From positions 70,128 through 127,445 of the forward strand of contig NZ_HE997540.1 in the NCBI RefSeq assembly GCF_000312545.1: 57,318 bases of DNA. Reading direction: 5' to 3'. The stretch comes from Bartonella senegalensis OS02 (lineage in GTDB: Bacteria; Pseudomonadota; Alphaproteobacteria; Rhizobiales; Rhizobiaceae). The notes beneath the pieces were generated by a model, which was given only the letters and a program-made list of their open reading frames with translations, made no database searches and was not told the DNA's origin. Made by a program: the position numbers and the translations under genes. Of the stretch, positions 1-9,584 are shown in pieces (position 1 is the first letter of the stretch; every line of letters starts with the position of its first letter).

Positions 1-30
1 TTTTGTACGTTCAAACTTGCTCTTCGCCAT
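1..30 (-). CDS. tuf: Elongation factor Tu, N-terminal 10 codons only
   Basis: The first 30 bases, read on the minus strand, encode MAKSKFERTK, the standard N-terminus of bacterial EF-Tu, which delivers aminoacyl-tRNA to the ribosome as a GTPase. The gene runs off the left edge, so nothing beyond the start can be judged. It lies downstream of tRNA-Tyr and tRNA-Gly on the same strand, the classical tRNA-tuf arrangement seen in many proteobacteria, and is probably co-transcribed with them. Only ten residues are visible, but they match the family exactly. Confidence 0.85.
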   Translation of the reverse strand, partial: MAKSKFERTK

Positions 31-209
31 CGCTGCAATCTCTTGTCTTAGCACCTAGAAACAGACATGGAAAACTGAATTAAACCAGACTGGCAGATCA
101 ATCTAGCTCTTACAACTCTTAAGATAGGAAGTCCTGTTTACAACTGAAACACCCTCCCATCATACTCATTCACCCAACTATCCACAACTCTTAGCTATTA
201 AAAACCGTC

Positions 210-283
210 TGGAGCGGGTAGCGGGAATCGAACCCGCATATTCAGCTTGGAAGGCTGCTGCTCTACCATTGAGCTATACCCGC
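210..283 (-). tRNA. tRNA-Gly (anticodon TCC)
   Basis: The minus strand folds as a 74-nt tRNA with an encoded CCA end. The acceptor stem opens with GCGGGTA, the T loop carries GGTTCGATTCC, and the anticodon loop CTTCCAA gives anticodon TCC (glycine). It lies between tRNA-Tyr and tuf on the same strand and is probably processed from the same transcript. Confidence 0.95.
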
Positions 284-309
284 ATACCATAAACTCTCCT
301 TTATATGAA

Positions 310-393
310 TGGTGGAGGGGGTTGGATTCGAACCAACGTAGCATACGCAACGGATTTACAGTCCGCCCCCTTTAACCACTCGGGCACCCCTCC
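310..393 (-). tRNA. tRNA-Tyr (anticodon GTA)
   Basis: An 84-nt minus-strand tRNA with a long variable arm (class II), a T-loop GGTTCGAATCC, an encoded CCA end and anticodon loop CTGTAAA, giving anticodon GTA (tyrosine). It is the first gene of the probable tRNA-Tyr / tRNA-Gly / tuf transcript and lies about 80 bp downstream of a strong candidate promoter. Confidence 0.95.
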
Positions 394-471
394 ATTCCAT
401 CAGCAAAGCTGTGCGATAAGGCATCACAGCAACCAAATTCCGATCAACTATCTCAAATCGGCTGCGGTGTG

Positions 472-500
472 GTTATGCCGATTACTATCGTCTCTGTCAA
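472..500 (-). promoter_or_regulatory. Near-consensus sigma-70 promoter for the tRNA-Tyr/tRNA-Gly/tuf unit
   Basis: On the minus strand a perfect -35 box TTGACA (495-500) is followed by a 17-nt spacer and a -10-like box CATAAC (472-477). This would start transcription near 465, about 70 nt before the tRNA-Tyr 5' end at 393. A perfect -35 with ideal spacing fits a highly expressed tRNA/EF-Tu unit. The -10 box is weaker than consensus. This is read from sequence only. Confidence 0.55.
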
Positions 501-596
501 CAGAATAAATACAATTCCGTACAAATTTCTTGCTCATAATTTTAAACCACAGCTTTTTTCTCTCCACTTTTGTCATTAACGCGCTATAAAGAACAT

Positions 597-1427
597 ATGA
601 AAGAAAAAATGTCGAAAAATTTTTACCATACTCGCTTACAGCGTCGATCTTACAATAAAAAAGGCTTTTCTTCTCCTCATACAGTACACGTAAAACAGAA
701 AGCTGTTCCCGTGAAGCACGGAACAATCCATCTTTATGGTCTTCATTCCGTTCATGCAGCTTTAAAAAATCCCAAAAGAGTTTTTAAGCGTCTCTATCTT
801 ACACCAAATGCCTTAAAACGATTAAATATACCCGAATCAGATTTACCGTGTTCCATCACATTATGCTCTCCCAAACAACTTGATTTGCTCGTTGGAAGTG
901 ATGCAGTCCATCAAGGTGTTGTTTTGGAAACTGAACCTCTCAAGCCGTGCCAATTATCCGAACTCACCAATACTGATCTTGTCATTGTAATGGATCAAAT
1001 TACCGATCCCCATAATGTTGGCGCCATTATGCGCTCTGCAGTCGCATTTAAAGCTGAGGCACTCATTACAACTTGTCGCCACTCTCCTCAAGAAAGCGGC
1101 GTTCTTGCTAAAGCCGCATCTGGGGCTTTGGAGATGATTCATTATATCACCGTACGAAACCTCGCAGAAACGCTCCAACAACTCCATAAAGCAGGTTTTA
1201 CCAGTTTAGGACTCGATTCGGAAGGCGATCATCCTCTTGAAACAACATTAACAGGAGAAAAAATTGCCCTTGTTCTAGGAGCAGAAGGTAAAGGCTTACG
1301 CAAAAAAACACGTGAAACCGTTTGTGCCTTGACACGCCTTGATATGCCTGGAAATATTAAATCGTTAAACGTTTCAAACGCTGCAACAATAGCGCTCTAT
1401 GCCGCTTATAAATATCTTAGAGCCTAA
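597..1427 (+). CDS. rlmB: 23S rRNA (guanosine-2251-2'-O)-methyltransferase, TrmH/SpoU family
   Basis: SpoU-type methyltransferase that 2'-O-methylates a guanosine in the peptidyl-transferase region of 23S rRNA using S-adenosylmethionine. The N-terminal third has the substrate-binding domain (LYGLHSVHAALKNPKR), and the C-terminal part has the three SPOUT motifs: DQITDPHNVGAIMRSA, ALVLGAEGKGLRKKTRE and IKSLNVSNAATIALYAAY, which build the knotted SAM site. Length (about 275 aa) fits RlmB. Starts are possible at TTG 570, ATG 597 and ATG 609; the family alignment does not separate the two ATGs, and 597 is a compromise. The gene is divergent from the tRNA/tuf unit, and its 3' end overlaps the rhomboid gene tail-to-tail by 11 bp. 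Confidence 0.9.
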   Translation: MKEKMSKNFYHTRLQRRSYNKKGFSSPHTVHVKQKAVPVKHGTIHLYGLHSVHAALKNPKRVFKRLYLTPNALKRLNIPESDLPCSITLCSPKQLDLLVGSDAVHQGVVLETEPLKPCQLSELTNTDLVIVMDQITDPHNVGAIMRSAVAFKAEALITTCRHSPQESGVLAKAASGALEMIHYITVRNLAETLQQLHKAGFTSLGLDSEGDHPLETTLTGEKIALVLGAEGKGLRKKTRETVCALTRLDMPGNIKSLNVSNAATIALYAAYKYLRA

Positions 1428-2156
1428 TCTTTTCTTTACCGCGTGAAACCTCAAAAAAACCAACCAATAAAAATCCCGAAACAAGCCCGCCAATATGAGC
1501 CTCCCATGCAATTGAAATGTCTTCTCTTTCAAACAGAGAGGAGGAGAAACCTATAATCAAATTAATCAACAGCCATACACCAATATAAACAAGAACAGTC
1601 TTTGAACAAAGTGCTTTTCTAACCGACCACAAAGGCCCAAAAAATCTCCCATTTTGCCGACTAATATCAAAATGAACAGGAGAAAAACCGTAACGTGCAA
1701 TAGCTCCCATCATTCCAGAAACTGCACCGGAAGCCCCAACAAGTGACGCTATACTATTTTGATGAAATGCAAAATAAGTTAACGCAGAAATAGCTGCCGT
1801 TAAAACCCAAAAAATTAAAAAACGTAAACTGCCAAAATGTCTTACCAAAGGAGACCCAAAAACCAAAAGCCAAGCCATGTTAAGAGCAGTATGTTCAAAA
1901 CTTCCATGCATCAATGAATAACTCATAATAGTATGAGCAAATGCTAAAGGTGCAGCTTTGAATAACACTGGTGTAAATGAAAAAAACTCAAGGCTTTCAA
2001 TATAGAGCTCATCAGAAAAAAATATTGAGTAACGCAATAAATAAAAAAACAAAGTGCTATCAAAATAACTATAGTCAAGGGAACATTCAACAGTGGTTCC
2101 CTGGGCTGTTTTGGTAGCAAAAGAGCGTTATGAAATTGGCGGTCTACATCTTTCAT
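1417..2156 (-). pseudogene. Rhomboid-family intramembrane serine protease, split by a -1 frameshift in a T7 run
   Basis: Two overlapping minus-strand reading frames together form one rhomboid protein. The 5' frame starts at 2156 (MKDVDRQFHNALLLPKQP) and covers the cytoplasmic N-terminus and first half of TM1. The 3' frame carries everything else: the HGSFEHTALNM segment of TM2, the catalytic serine in GASGAVSGMMG, and the histidine of HIGGLVSGF in TM6. The join falls in a T7 run (complement of 2043-2049). One extra T would give a continuous protein of 246 aa, normal for a bacterial rhomboid. All catalytic residues are intact, so this is either a recent mutation, an assembly error, or a slippage-decoded gene. 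Rhomboids cleave transmembrane substrates within the inner membrane. The substrate here is unknown. Confidence 0.8.
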
Positions 2157-2716
2157 TGTATAAGATCTCGTACTCTTTACAAAATTAATAGTCTATTTGT
2201 ACAAAATAAATATATCAATTTTGATAATGAAAAACCAAACCTTTTAATTTACAATTTTCTGTTTTTTTACTCATAAAGCCAAATATTTTTATGTAAAAAG
2301 ATCTTTATAGCTATACAAAAGATTTTTAGAAAAATGGATCTCAAAAACATCATCCACAAAATTTCTGCACCATGCAAAATCGAAACTCAAACTATTTAAG
2401 TTAAATAAAACTCTTCCTTCAAGATAATCTTGATTATTAAACTCTTTAATACACATATCAAAATCAAAAGATAAAACGGTGATTAAAATCAAAACTTATC
2501 CTCTCATTTATCTTTTTTCTTGATAAGAATGAAGCCTAATAGTTTAGTAATTTTATAGTCAATATCTCCACCAAAATCATCATACATGCACAGTAGAGAC
2601 TGCCTAGAGATGAGAGATTACAAAATATCAATAAAGCTTTGATCTAGCCTCTTGTTGCTATAATTTTAAAAGATATTTTTATGAAAGATTTATAAAAAAA
2701 TGAGCTCAGTATATAG
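2157..2716. other. Gene-poor AT-rich stretch
   Basis: About 560 bp without a convincing gene. A 67-codon minus-strand frame (2289-2492) has low-complexity AT-rich coding and matches no family I know. In many alphaproteobacteria the aat gene (Leu/Phe-tRNA-protein transferase) follows DUF2155 at this spot. I see no recognisable aat sequence here, so if it was present it has been erased. Confidence 0.5.
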
Positions 2717-2756
2717 TTTTATATAACAAATCACTGTTTTATATAACAAATCACTG
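2717..2756. repeat. Tandem 20-bp direct duplication overlapping the DUF2155 stop codon
   Basis: The 20-mer TTTTATATAACAAATCACTG occurs twice without a gap (2717-2736 and 2737-2756). The second copy contains the stop codon of the DUF2155 gene (TCA at 2751-2753, read as TGA on the minus strand). It looks like a simple replication-slippage duplication. It does not change the protein. Confidence 0.9.
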
Positions 2757-3176
2757 AAGGGGCAAATTTTGAGAATTCTGCTTACAATCTTTTAACCATA
2801 TGTCATAAATAGGATGCTCTACAGCATTCAAGCCAGGACTATCTGCAAACATCCATCCTGTAAAAATGCGCCGAACCTTTTTATCTAATGTTATCTCATT
2901 CACTTCAACAAAACCAGTTGTACGCGTTGGTTCATCCTTAGAATTCGTATAGCATACTCGCGGTATCACCTGCAAAGCACCGTATTGATAAATTTCACCA
3001 AGAGAAACTTCAAAACGCGTAGTTCGACCAGTAATTTTATCAAGCCCCGCAAAAACAGCAATCGCATTGCTAACACGCTCTGCCTGCACTCTACCCATTG
3101 AAAATAATGCCACTGTAATTCCCATAAAACAAGCGTAAAAAATACACCTTAACCTTGGCAGTAAAAAAAAAATCAT
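2751..3176 (-). CDS. DUF2155 family secreted protein
   Basis: A 141-aa protein with an N-terminal hydrophobic segment ending VQAER that looks like a signal peptide, so it is probably periplasmic. The mature part has the DUF2155 signature: AVFAGLDKITGRTTRFEV, then a pair of cysteines (PRVCYTN and WLKDCKQ) and FTGWMFADSPGLNAVEHPIYDIW. In Rhizobiales this family is encoded next to NDUFA12, as here, which suggests a respiratory or envelope link. No biochemical function is established that I can name. The first codons contain a T10 run, and a start further downstream (MGITVALFS) is possible. The stop codon lies in a 20-bp tandem repeat. Confidence 0.85.
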   Translation of the reverse strand: MIFFLLPRLRCIFYACFMGITVALFSMGRVQAERVSNAIAVFAGLDKITGRTTRFEVSLGEIYQYGALQVIPRVCYTNSKDEPTRTTGFVEVNEITLDKKVRRIFTGWMFADSPGLNAVEHPIYDIWLKDCKQNSQNLPLQ

Positions 3177-3261
3177 AACCTCAAATCAATCAAGTATAAA
3201 AAACAATTCAAACTAAAAACAATGAAAATAAGAAAAGAATACACTCACGCATTAAAATACT

Positions 3262-3660
3262 TCATGTTTTAGGAGACCATGCATCATAGTCTTCATATAC
3301 AGAGGGACGATTATCCTTATGAACGATCGAGCCCTTTGGTCGATAAGCTGCGCTTGTCCCCGTCATGTTAGCAATATGGGGTCTTTCCCATTCATATGGC
3401 TGATAATTCTCCTGCACAGGTGGAATATCACAGCGATGATGAATCCAACCATGCCAACCTGGTGGAATAGTAGAGGCTTCAGAATAATCTTTATAAATAA
3501 CCCAACGACGTCGATAACCATCTTTATGATAGCCACCCTCATAATAAATATTTCCAAACTGGTCCTCCCCTACAGGTTTGCCTTTCCACCACGTAAAAAA
3601 GCGCGTATTGATGGTATTTCCACTCCACCACGTAAAGAATTGCTTTAAAAAACTAGCCAT
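3262..3660 (-). CDS. NADH:ubiquinone oxidoreductase accessory subunit, NDUFA12 family
   Basis: Homologue of mitochondrial complex I accessory subunit NDUFA12 (B17.2), found in alphaproteobacteria. It stabilises the peripheral arm of complex I on the cytoplasmic side. Recognisable features in the 132 residues are GKPVGEDQFGNIYYEGG near the N-terminus, RRRWVIYKDYSEASTIPPGWHGWIHH in the middle and WERPHIANMTGTSAAYRPKGS near the end. The N-terminus contains an FFTWWSGNTINTRFFTWWKG internal repeat. It lies just upstream of DUF2155 on the same strand, the usual Rhizobiales pairing. The main nuo operon is not in this window. Confidence 0.92.
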   Translation of the reverse strand: MASFLKQFFTWWSGNTINTRFFTWWKGKPVGEDQFGNIYYEGGYHKDGYRRRWVIYKDYSEASTIPPGWHGWIHHRCDIPPVQENYQPYEWERPHIANMTGTSAAYRPKGSIVHKDNRPSVYEDYDAWSPKT

Positions 3661-3851
3661 CCTTTATTCCACTTCTTAGCATATCTACAAAATCAATCAC
3701 TGGAATAAACCTGTTACGACGCTTGAAATTACTTGAGACAAAAATTACCTGTGAACTCAGTGAGGATTTCATTTGACATAAAAACCTTAAATTTATCTCG
3801 CTAAGCTCTAAGAGGATATCATATTTACAGATTTTTCTCCACCCCATAATA

Positions 3852-5351
3852 TTAATCTATACCAAGTTTTCGTTTAACCAATTCATTAACAGCTTGAGGA
3901 TTTGCCTTACCACCTGTTGTTTTCATGACCTGCCCAACAAACCAACCAGCTAAAGCAGGTTTCTGTTTTGCTTGCGCAACTTTATCAGAATTATTGGCTA
4001 TAATCTCATCAACAGCTCTCTCTATAGCCTTTGTATCTGTCACCTGCTTCATATTGCGCTCTTCTACAATCTGACGCGGCTCCCCACCTTCATGCCAAAT
4101 AATTTCAAAGAGATCTTTGGCAATTTTCCCAGAAATAGTCCCTTCCTTAATAAGATCAATAATACCCCCCAATTGATCGGGTGATATTGGTGTCTCTTCA
4201 ATTGCACGATTGTCTTTATTTAAAGCACCCAAAAGATCATTAATAACCCAATTGGCAACAGTTTTTCCATCACGCCCATGTGCTACTTTTTCAAAATAAT
4301 CAGCAATGGCTTTTTCTGTTACAAGAATGGAGGCATCATAGGCCGTCAACCCCATCTCTTGGATAAAACGCATCTTTATATCATCAGGCAATTCAGGCAA
4401 TTCAGCTGCCAAAGCATCTACAAATGCTTGATCAAATTCTAAGGGCAAAAGATCAGGATCAGGAAAATAACGATAATCATGCGCTTCTTCCTTTGAGCGC
4501 ATAGACCTCGTTTCACCTTTTGCAGCATCAAAAAGTCGAGTTTCTTGATCTATGACACCACCATCTTCTAAAATGGCAATTTGACGGCGCGCCTCATACT
4601 CAATCGCCTGACCAATAAAGCGGATAGAATTCACATTCTTTATCTCACAACGCGTTCCAAAGCTCTCTCCAGGGCGACGAACTGATACGTTAACATCGGC
4701 ACGCATAGAACCTTCATCCATATTGCCATCGCAAGTCCCCAAATAACGGACAATCGTGCGCAACTTGGTCATATAAGCCTTAGCTTCATCTGCTGAGCGC
4801 ATGTCCGGTTTAGAAACAATTTCCATAAGAGCAACACCAGAACGGTTCAGATCCACAAAAGACATTGTTGGATGCTGATCATGCATAGATTTTCCAGCAT
4901 CCTGCTCAAGGTGTAATCTCTCAATCCCAACTTCAATATCTTCAAACTGACCATTCGAACTCGGACCAACAGATATGACAATCTTCCCCTCTCCTACAAT
5001 CGGATAACGAAATTGAGAAATTTGATACCCTTGCGGTAAATCTGGATAAAAATAATTCTTCCGATCAAAAACAGATTTCAGATTAATACGCGCCTTTAAT
5101 CCCAAACCAGTTCGAACGGCTTGACGAACACACTCTTGATTAAGAACAGGTAACATGCCAGGCATAGCTGCATCAATCAGTGACACGTTATTATTTGGCT
5201 CCGCACCAAATTTGGTCGATGCACCAGAAAAAAGTTTTGAATTTGATATAATCTGCGCATGAACCTCCATGCCAATGATGACTTCCCAATCACCTGTAAC
5301 TCCAGAAATAAAACGCTTAGAATCAGGAGTGCGCGTATCAATGATTCCCAT
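3852..5351 (-). CDS. gatB: Aspartyl/glutamyl-tRNA(Asn/Gln) amidotransferase subunit B
   Basis: Kinase subunit of the GatCAB complex, which converts Glu-tRNA(Gln) and misacylated Asp-tRNA(Asn) to the amide forms. The N-terminal two thirds hold the GatB catalytic domain ([57 protein letters not shown]), and the C-terminal YqeY-like tail ([29 protein letters not shown]) binds tRNA. Length is about 499 aa, normal. A TTG exists two codons upstream (5357), but ATG 5351 gives the family start MGIIDTRTP. No gatC or gatA is adjacent. Confidence 0.95.
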   Translation of the reverse strand: MGIIDTRTPDSKRFISGVTGDWEVIIGMEVHAQIISNSKLFSGASTKFGAEPNNNVSLIDAAMPGMLPVLNQECVRQAVRTGLGLKARINLKSVFDRKNYFYPDLPQGYQISQFRYPIVGEGKIVISVGPSSNGQFEDIEVGIERLHLEQDAGKSMHDQHPTMSFVDLNRSGVALMEIVSKPDMRSADEAKAYMTKLRTIVRYLGTCDGNMDEGSMRADVNVSVRRPGESFGTRCEIKNVNSIRFIGQAIEYEARRQIAILEDGGVIDQETRLFDAAKGETRSMRSKEEAHDYRYFPDPDLLPLEFDQAFVDALAAELPELPDDIKMRFIQEMGLTAYDASILVTEKAIADYFEKVAHGRDGKTVANWVINDLLGALNKDNRAIEETPISPDQLGGIIDLIKEGTISGKIAKDLFEIIWHEGGEPRQIVEERNMKQVTDTKAIERAVDEIIANNSDKVAQAKQKPALAGWFVGQVMKTTGGKANPQAVNELVKRKLGID

Positions 5352-5442
5352 TGCCAATCCACTATCAATATTTAAAAAATATATTTGATGGCTAATCTAA
5401 AACTGCTCTCAGTGCAAGACTAGAATATAACTCTTATAAAAA

Positions 5443-5463
5443 AAGCCCGATTTCATCGGGCTT
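5443..5463 (-). terminator. Rho-independent terminator after tig
   Basis: A perfect 8-bp stem AAGCCCGA / TCGGGCTT with a 5-nt loop, followed on the minus strand by a run of T. It sits 18 bp after the tig stop codon and upstream of gatB, so it separates the two genes. The stem is G+C rich against an AT-rich background. Confidence 0.9.
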
Positions 5464-5481
5464 GTTTTGTTCATATAAATA

Positions 5482-6909
5482 TTAACCTTTTTTAGGTGCC
5501 TTTTTTTTAGCGGAAACTTTCTCTGCAGCTTTTTCCTTCACTGGGGATTTTTTCTTTTCTGGTTTTTTTTCCGTCAAATCTGTTTCATCATATTCCTTCA
5601 TCAGCTCTTCAACTGTCACTTCTTTATCTATGACCTTTATTCGTGCTAACAAATGATCAATAACTTTTTCTTCAAAAATCGGGGCACGTAGATTTGCAAT
5701 AGCTTCAGGAGTATTACGGAAAAAGTCCATAATTTCTTTCTCTTGTCCAGGATACTGACGAACTTGATCAAAAACTGCAGCTTTTAACTCATCTTCACTT
5801 ACTTTAACGCCAACATTCATGCCAATTTCAGAAAGTACCAATCCAAGACGAACACGACGCTGTGCAAGCACACGATATTCTTCCCGCGCCTGTTCTTCTG
5901 TGACACCTTCATCTTCGAAACTGCGCTCAGCTTTCTTTAAATCATCATTAACCTGAGCCCAGATATTGTTAAATTCAATTTCTAAAAGTCCTTCAGGAAT
6001 CTCAAAATTATAATCAGCATCTAAAGCATCAAGAATTTGACGCTTAATTTTCTGACGTGTCATTGAACCATATTGGCTTTCAATCTGCCCACGAACAACT
6101 TCACGCAGACGCTCTAAAGATTCCAAACCAACTTTTTGTGCTGCTTCATCATCAATTTTTAGCTCGTCTGATTTGCAAACAGCTTTAACGGTGATATCAA
6201 ATTCTGCATCCTTACCAGCCAAATGGATAGCACTGTAATTGTCAGGAAATTTAACAGAAATTGTTTTTTTATCTCCTGCTTTTACACCAACTAATTGCTC
6301 CTCAAAACCAGGAATAAATTGCTTTGATCCCAGAATCAATTGCGCATCATTATCTGCTCCACCCTCAAATGGAACGCCCTCAAGCTTACCAAGATAATCT
6401 ATCGTAACACGATCACCTTCTTCAGAAGGACCATCTTTTAAAGAATAATTACGGGCAGAGGAAAGCACGCGCTTTATTTGATCCTCAACTTCTTGTTCAG
6501 GAATAGCCGCAATTTCACGGACAATTTCAATATGATCAAAGTTCTTAATTTCAAACTTTGGCAAAACTTCATATTTTAAATTAAAAATAAAATCGGCTTT
6601 GCCATCGAGAATCTTTTCATCTTCATCTATGTCAATTTGCGGTTGCATCGCTGAACGTTCACCACGCTCGGACAGAATAGAACGAGGCACATCACTAACA
6701 ATCTCATTGAGAATTTCCGCCATGAAAGATTTGCCGTACATCTTTCGTAGATATCCAGCTGGCACCTTACCGGGACGGAAACCATTAAGTTTGACTTTAC
6801 TCTTGGTATTATCCAACCGTTCATTCAATTTCTGTTCTAAATCTCTCGCCGGAACCACGATCTTAATTTCGCGCTTCAGTCCTTCATTAAGCGTCTCGGT
6901 AACCTGCAT
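5482..6909 (-). CDS. tig: Trigger factor, ribosome-associated chaperone/prolyl isomerase
   Basis: Binds nascent chains at the ribosome exit tunnel. Domains in order: ribosome-binding domain with the signature [17 protein letters not shown] near residue 45; FKBP-type PPIase domain ([38 protein letters not shown]) at about 160-245; and the helical C-terminal chaperone domain. The tail after residue 430 is a lysine-rich extension ([22 protein letters not shown]), common in alphaproteobacterial homologues. Two A8 runs in this tail are in frame. tRNA-Leu lies upstream and a strong terminator downstream. In many genomes tig precedes clpP-clpX-lon; here it is separated from them by trmFO. Confidence 0.96.
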   Translation of the reverse strand: MQVTETLNEGLKREIKIVVPARDLEQKLNERLDNTKSKVKLNGFRPGKVPAGYLRKMYGKSFMAEILNEIVSDVPRSILSERGERSAMQPQIDIDEDEKILDGKADFIFNLKYEVLPKFEIKNFDHIEIVREIAAIPEQEVEDQIKRVLSSARNYSLKDGPSEEGDRVTIDYLGKLEGVPFEGGADNDAQLILGSKQFIPGFEEQLVGVKAGDKKTISVKFPDNYSAIHLAGKDAEFDITVKAVCKSDELKIDDEAAQKVGLESLERLREVVRGQIESQYGSMTRQKIKRQILDALDADYNFEIPEGLLEIEFNNIWAQVNDDLKKAERSFEDEGVTEEQAREEYRVLAQRRVRLGLVLSEIGMNVGVKVSEDELKAAVFDQVRQYPGQEKEIMDFFRNTPEAIANLRAPIFEEKVIDHLLARIKVIDKEVTVEELMKEYDETDLTEKKPEKKKSPVKEKAAEKVSAKKKAPKKG

Positions 6910-7046
6910 TCAAAAACCTTTATTCTTCCTAAAGAGAGGGATACCCCACTCTGATAACTACATTCTAAAACTTGAGTGTTAAATCACCATGAAGCGGAAT
7001 TCCAAACACAGAGACATCCACAGTGCTCAAAGAACCCCTTTGCCTT

Positions 7047-7129
7047 TGGTGCGGATGGAGGGACTCGAACCCCCACGGTCTCCCGCCAGAACCTAAATCT
7101 GGTGCGTCTACCAATTTCGCCACATCCGC
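7047..7129 (-). tRNA. tRNA-Leu (anticodon TAG)
   Basis: An 83-nt class II tRNA on the minus strand starting GCGGATGTGGCG, with T-loop GGTTCGAGTCC, an encoded CCA end and anticodon stem-loop CCAGA-TTTAGGT-TCTGG, giving anticodon TAG. It lies directly upstream of tig on the same strand and may be co-transcribed with it. Confidence 0.95.
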
Positions 7130-7293
7130 TCAAATTTATAAACCACTATCCTTATAGCGGCGTTTCTATACCATTAATTAAAGAAAAAAAGCAAACAAAT
7201 ATATTTAAAAAACCAAATACATATCATTCCTACGAATTACAAAAACAAAAATCTATACTTTTCAGAGAAGACAGCTTCCGCTAAAAGCAAATT

Positions 7294-8699
7294 ATGTTAA
7301 AGAAATCTAATACTCCAATTCATATCATCGGTGGCGGTCTTGCTGGATGTGAAGCAAGCTGGCAAATCGCTCAATCAGGAATCCCCGTTATTGTGCATGA
7401 AATGCGGCCAAAAAAAAATCCGATGCCCATAAAACCGATCAGCTTGCCGAACTGGTCTGTTCAAACTCATTCCGTTCTGATGATTCCTCAACAAATGCCG
7501 TAGGACTTCTCCATACTGAAATGCGATTAGCAAAATCCTTGATTATGAAGGCTGCGGATACCAATAAAGTCCCAGCAGGAAGCGCGCTTGCCGTTGATCG
7601 TGAAGGATTTTCAAAAACCGTTACGGCAGCACTTGAAAATCACCCTCTTATAACGATAGAACGTGAGGAAATTCAAGAGATTCCTGATGATTGGCGTCAC
7701 ATTATCATTGCAACCGGTCCTCTTACCTCACCAAAACTCGCTAAAGAAATCCAAAAAGTAACTGGAATAGAAGCGCTCTCTTTTTTTGATGCTATCGCCC
7801 CTATTATTTATACCGATACTATTGATATGGATATTTGTTGGTATCAATCGCGCTATGATAAAATTGGTCCTGAGGGAACAGGAAAGGATTATCTTAATTG
7901 TCCTCTTAATAAAGAACAATATGAAATATTTATTCAAACATTGAAAAATGCGGAAAAAACAAAATTCCGCGATTTTGAAAAAACACCTTATTTTGATGGA
8001 TGCTTACCAATCGAAGTTATGGCGGAACGTGGACTTGAAACCCTTAGACATGGTCCCATGAAACCTATGGGATTAACCAATGCCCATAATCCCACAGTAA
8101 AACCTTATGCCGTTGTCCAATTACGCCAAGACAATAAGCTTGGAACCCTTTATAATATGGTAGGCTTTCAAACAAAATTGAAATATGGCGAACAAGTCCG
8201 CATTTTTAGAATGATTCCTGGTCTTGAAAACGCAGAGTTCGCTCGCCTTGGTGGACTTCACCGCAATACCTATCTCAACTCACCAAGCATTCTTGATCAA
8301 ACCCTTCGTTTAAAACAACAACCCAGACTGCGTTTTGCTGGGCAAATTACCGGGTGTGAAGGTTATGTAGAATCATCAGCAATCGGGCTTCTCGCGGGGC
8401 TTTTCGCCGCTGCGGAATATCACCATAATTTCCCTTGCCTGCCACCATTAACCACAGCACTCGGCGCTCTTTTAAACCATATTACCGGTGGACATATCGT
8501 GAATGAAGAAACAGGAAGGAAATCTTTTCAACCGATGAATATCAATTTTGGACTTTTCCCTCCTATTGCTTCTGATTCTTACTCAGGAAAACGCTTGCCA
8601 AGTAAAGAAAAAAAAATAGCCAAAAAACAAGCGATAACTACCAGAGCTCTCGATACTTGCATTCAGTGGCTAACCAATGGAGAAACAAACAAACTCTAA
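7294..8699 (+). pseudogene. trmFO: FADH2/folate-dependent tRNA (uracil-54-C5)-methyltransferase, frameshifted at an A9 run
   Basis: TrmFO methylates U54 in the T loop of tRNA using methylene-tetrahydrofolate and FAD. The first frame carries the FAD-binding motif [18 protein letters not shown] and HEMRP, then runs off at an A9 run (7410-7418). The correct sequence continues in the next frame as [20 protein letters not shown], containing one catalytic cysteine, and on through [12 protein letters not shown], the second cysteine in YLNCPLNK, and [17 protein letters not shown]. One extra A gives an uninterrupted 468-aa protein, normal for TrmFO. The zero frame reads A-AAA-AAA at the site. Apart from the single shift the gene is fully conserved, so it may still be expressed by slippage, or the base may be missing from the assembly. 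Confidence 0.85.
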
Positions 8700-9241
8700 A
8701 TCAATCACCCTAAACCACTTGTTGTCTTTATTTGCAATCAGACAGTTTCTCTCTCACCCTCCAGTCTATGAATGTCATTATTCTCTCAAAAACAACAGAA
8801 TTGTTATTTTAAGACTCTTCGCACTAATAAAAAATCATATATAATTTATCATTTAATATAGTTTTGGAGGCTTCAATTTTTTTCTTATGACAAAAGAACC
8901 ATTCTTAAAAACAGTTTTAAAAATAAACTTTAAGCATCAAAAAGAGCTATGATGGAAAATATGCGGCAATAGTAAATGCAATTAAATGGATAGCAAACGC
9001 TTACACACTAGCAGATATCTGATCAATGCCATAATTTGAAAAGCTTTGGTGTTTTTTGTGATATAAAGTTAAACTCTCTCCTTAAAAATCCACACCAACT
9101 CCTATAATCAAATATTTTATTTGAAAATGCCGAAATAAAAATACATTGCTCCATAGACTATTCTTTTTAAATTTTAAAAACATTTAAAAAAATACTGAAT
9201 AGTCGAAACAGAGACATGCCAGAAAATTTGGCATGAAAAGC
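8700..9241. other. Gene-poor stretch between trmFO and hupB
   Basis: About 540 bp, strongly AT-rich, with no convincing gene. A 21-codon plus-strand frame starts at 8887 behind a GGAGG-like motif but has no recognisable product. A 7-bp-stem hairpin (CATGCCA / TGGCATG, 9215-9235) lies just beyond the hupB terminator and may be a second stop signal. Confidence 0.5.
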
Positions 9242-9261
9242 GTATCCATAACTCTTCTAGA

Positions 9262-9291
9262 AAATCCCGGCTATAAATAAACCGGGTTTTT
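9262..9291 (-). terminator. Rho-independent terminator after hupB
   Basis: Stem CCCGG / CCGGG, extended by A-T pairs on both sides, with an 11-nt loop. It starts 18 bp after the hupB stop codon. T-rich flanks lie on both sides, so it may act in either direction. Confidence 0.75.
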
Positions 9292-9308
9292 TCGTGCGGT
9301 TTAACTTA

Positions 9309-9584
9309 TTATTTGTTAACAGCTTCTTTAAGACTTTTCCCGGCAGAAAATTTCGGCACAGAACGCGCTGGAATATTAATTTCAGCCCCAGTTGAAGGAT
9401 TACGCCCCTTTGTCGCAGCACGATGAGAAACTTCAAAAGAACCAAAACCTGGAAGACGAACATCTCCTCCTGAAGCCAAAGCTTCTGTTACAGAAGCGAT
9501 AAAAGCATCGAGAACAGAGCCAGCCTGCGCTTTTGAAACACCTGCCTTTTCAGCAATGGAGCTAACCAATTCACTTTTATTCAT
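9309..9584 (-). CDS. hup: DNA-binding protein HU
   Basis: Small histone-like protein that dimerises and bends DNA nonspecifically. At 91 aa it has the standard HU fold: helices [18 protein letters not shown] and [16 protein letters not shown], the [13 protein letters not shown] sheet, and the arm motif [14 protein letters not shown] with the conserved intercalating proline. It follows lon on the minus strand (230-bp gap), the usual clpP-clpX-lon-hup order of alphaproteobacteria, and is followed by a terminator. It could equally be named hupB. Confidence 0.96.
   Translation of the reverse strand: MNKSELVSSIAEKAGVSKAQAGSVLDAFIASVTEALASGGDVRLPGFGSFEVSHRAATKGRNPSTGAEINIPARSVPKFSAGKSLKEAVNK

Noticed and set aside
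305-508. 67-codon plus-strand frame
   Set aside because: It spans the antisense strand of tRNA-Tyr, a common false ORF call.
2289-2492. 67-codon minus-strand frame in the rhomboid-DUF2155 gap
   Set aside because: Phe/Asp/Leu-rich low-complexity product without recognisable relatives; not enough support.
3653-3847. 64-codon minus-strand frame upstream of NDUFA12
   Set aside because: It overlaps the NDUFA12 start by 8 bp, has no good ribosome site and matches no family; chance frame is more likely.
6976-7284. 102-codon plus-strand frame
   Set aside because: It crosses the antisense strand of tRNA-Leu; the GGTRTPTV-like peptide is a known artefact of tRNA genes.
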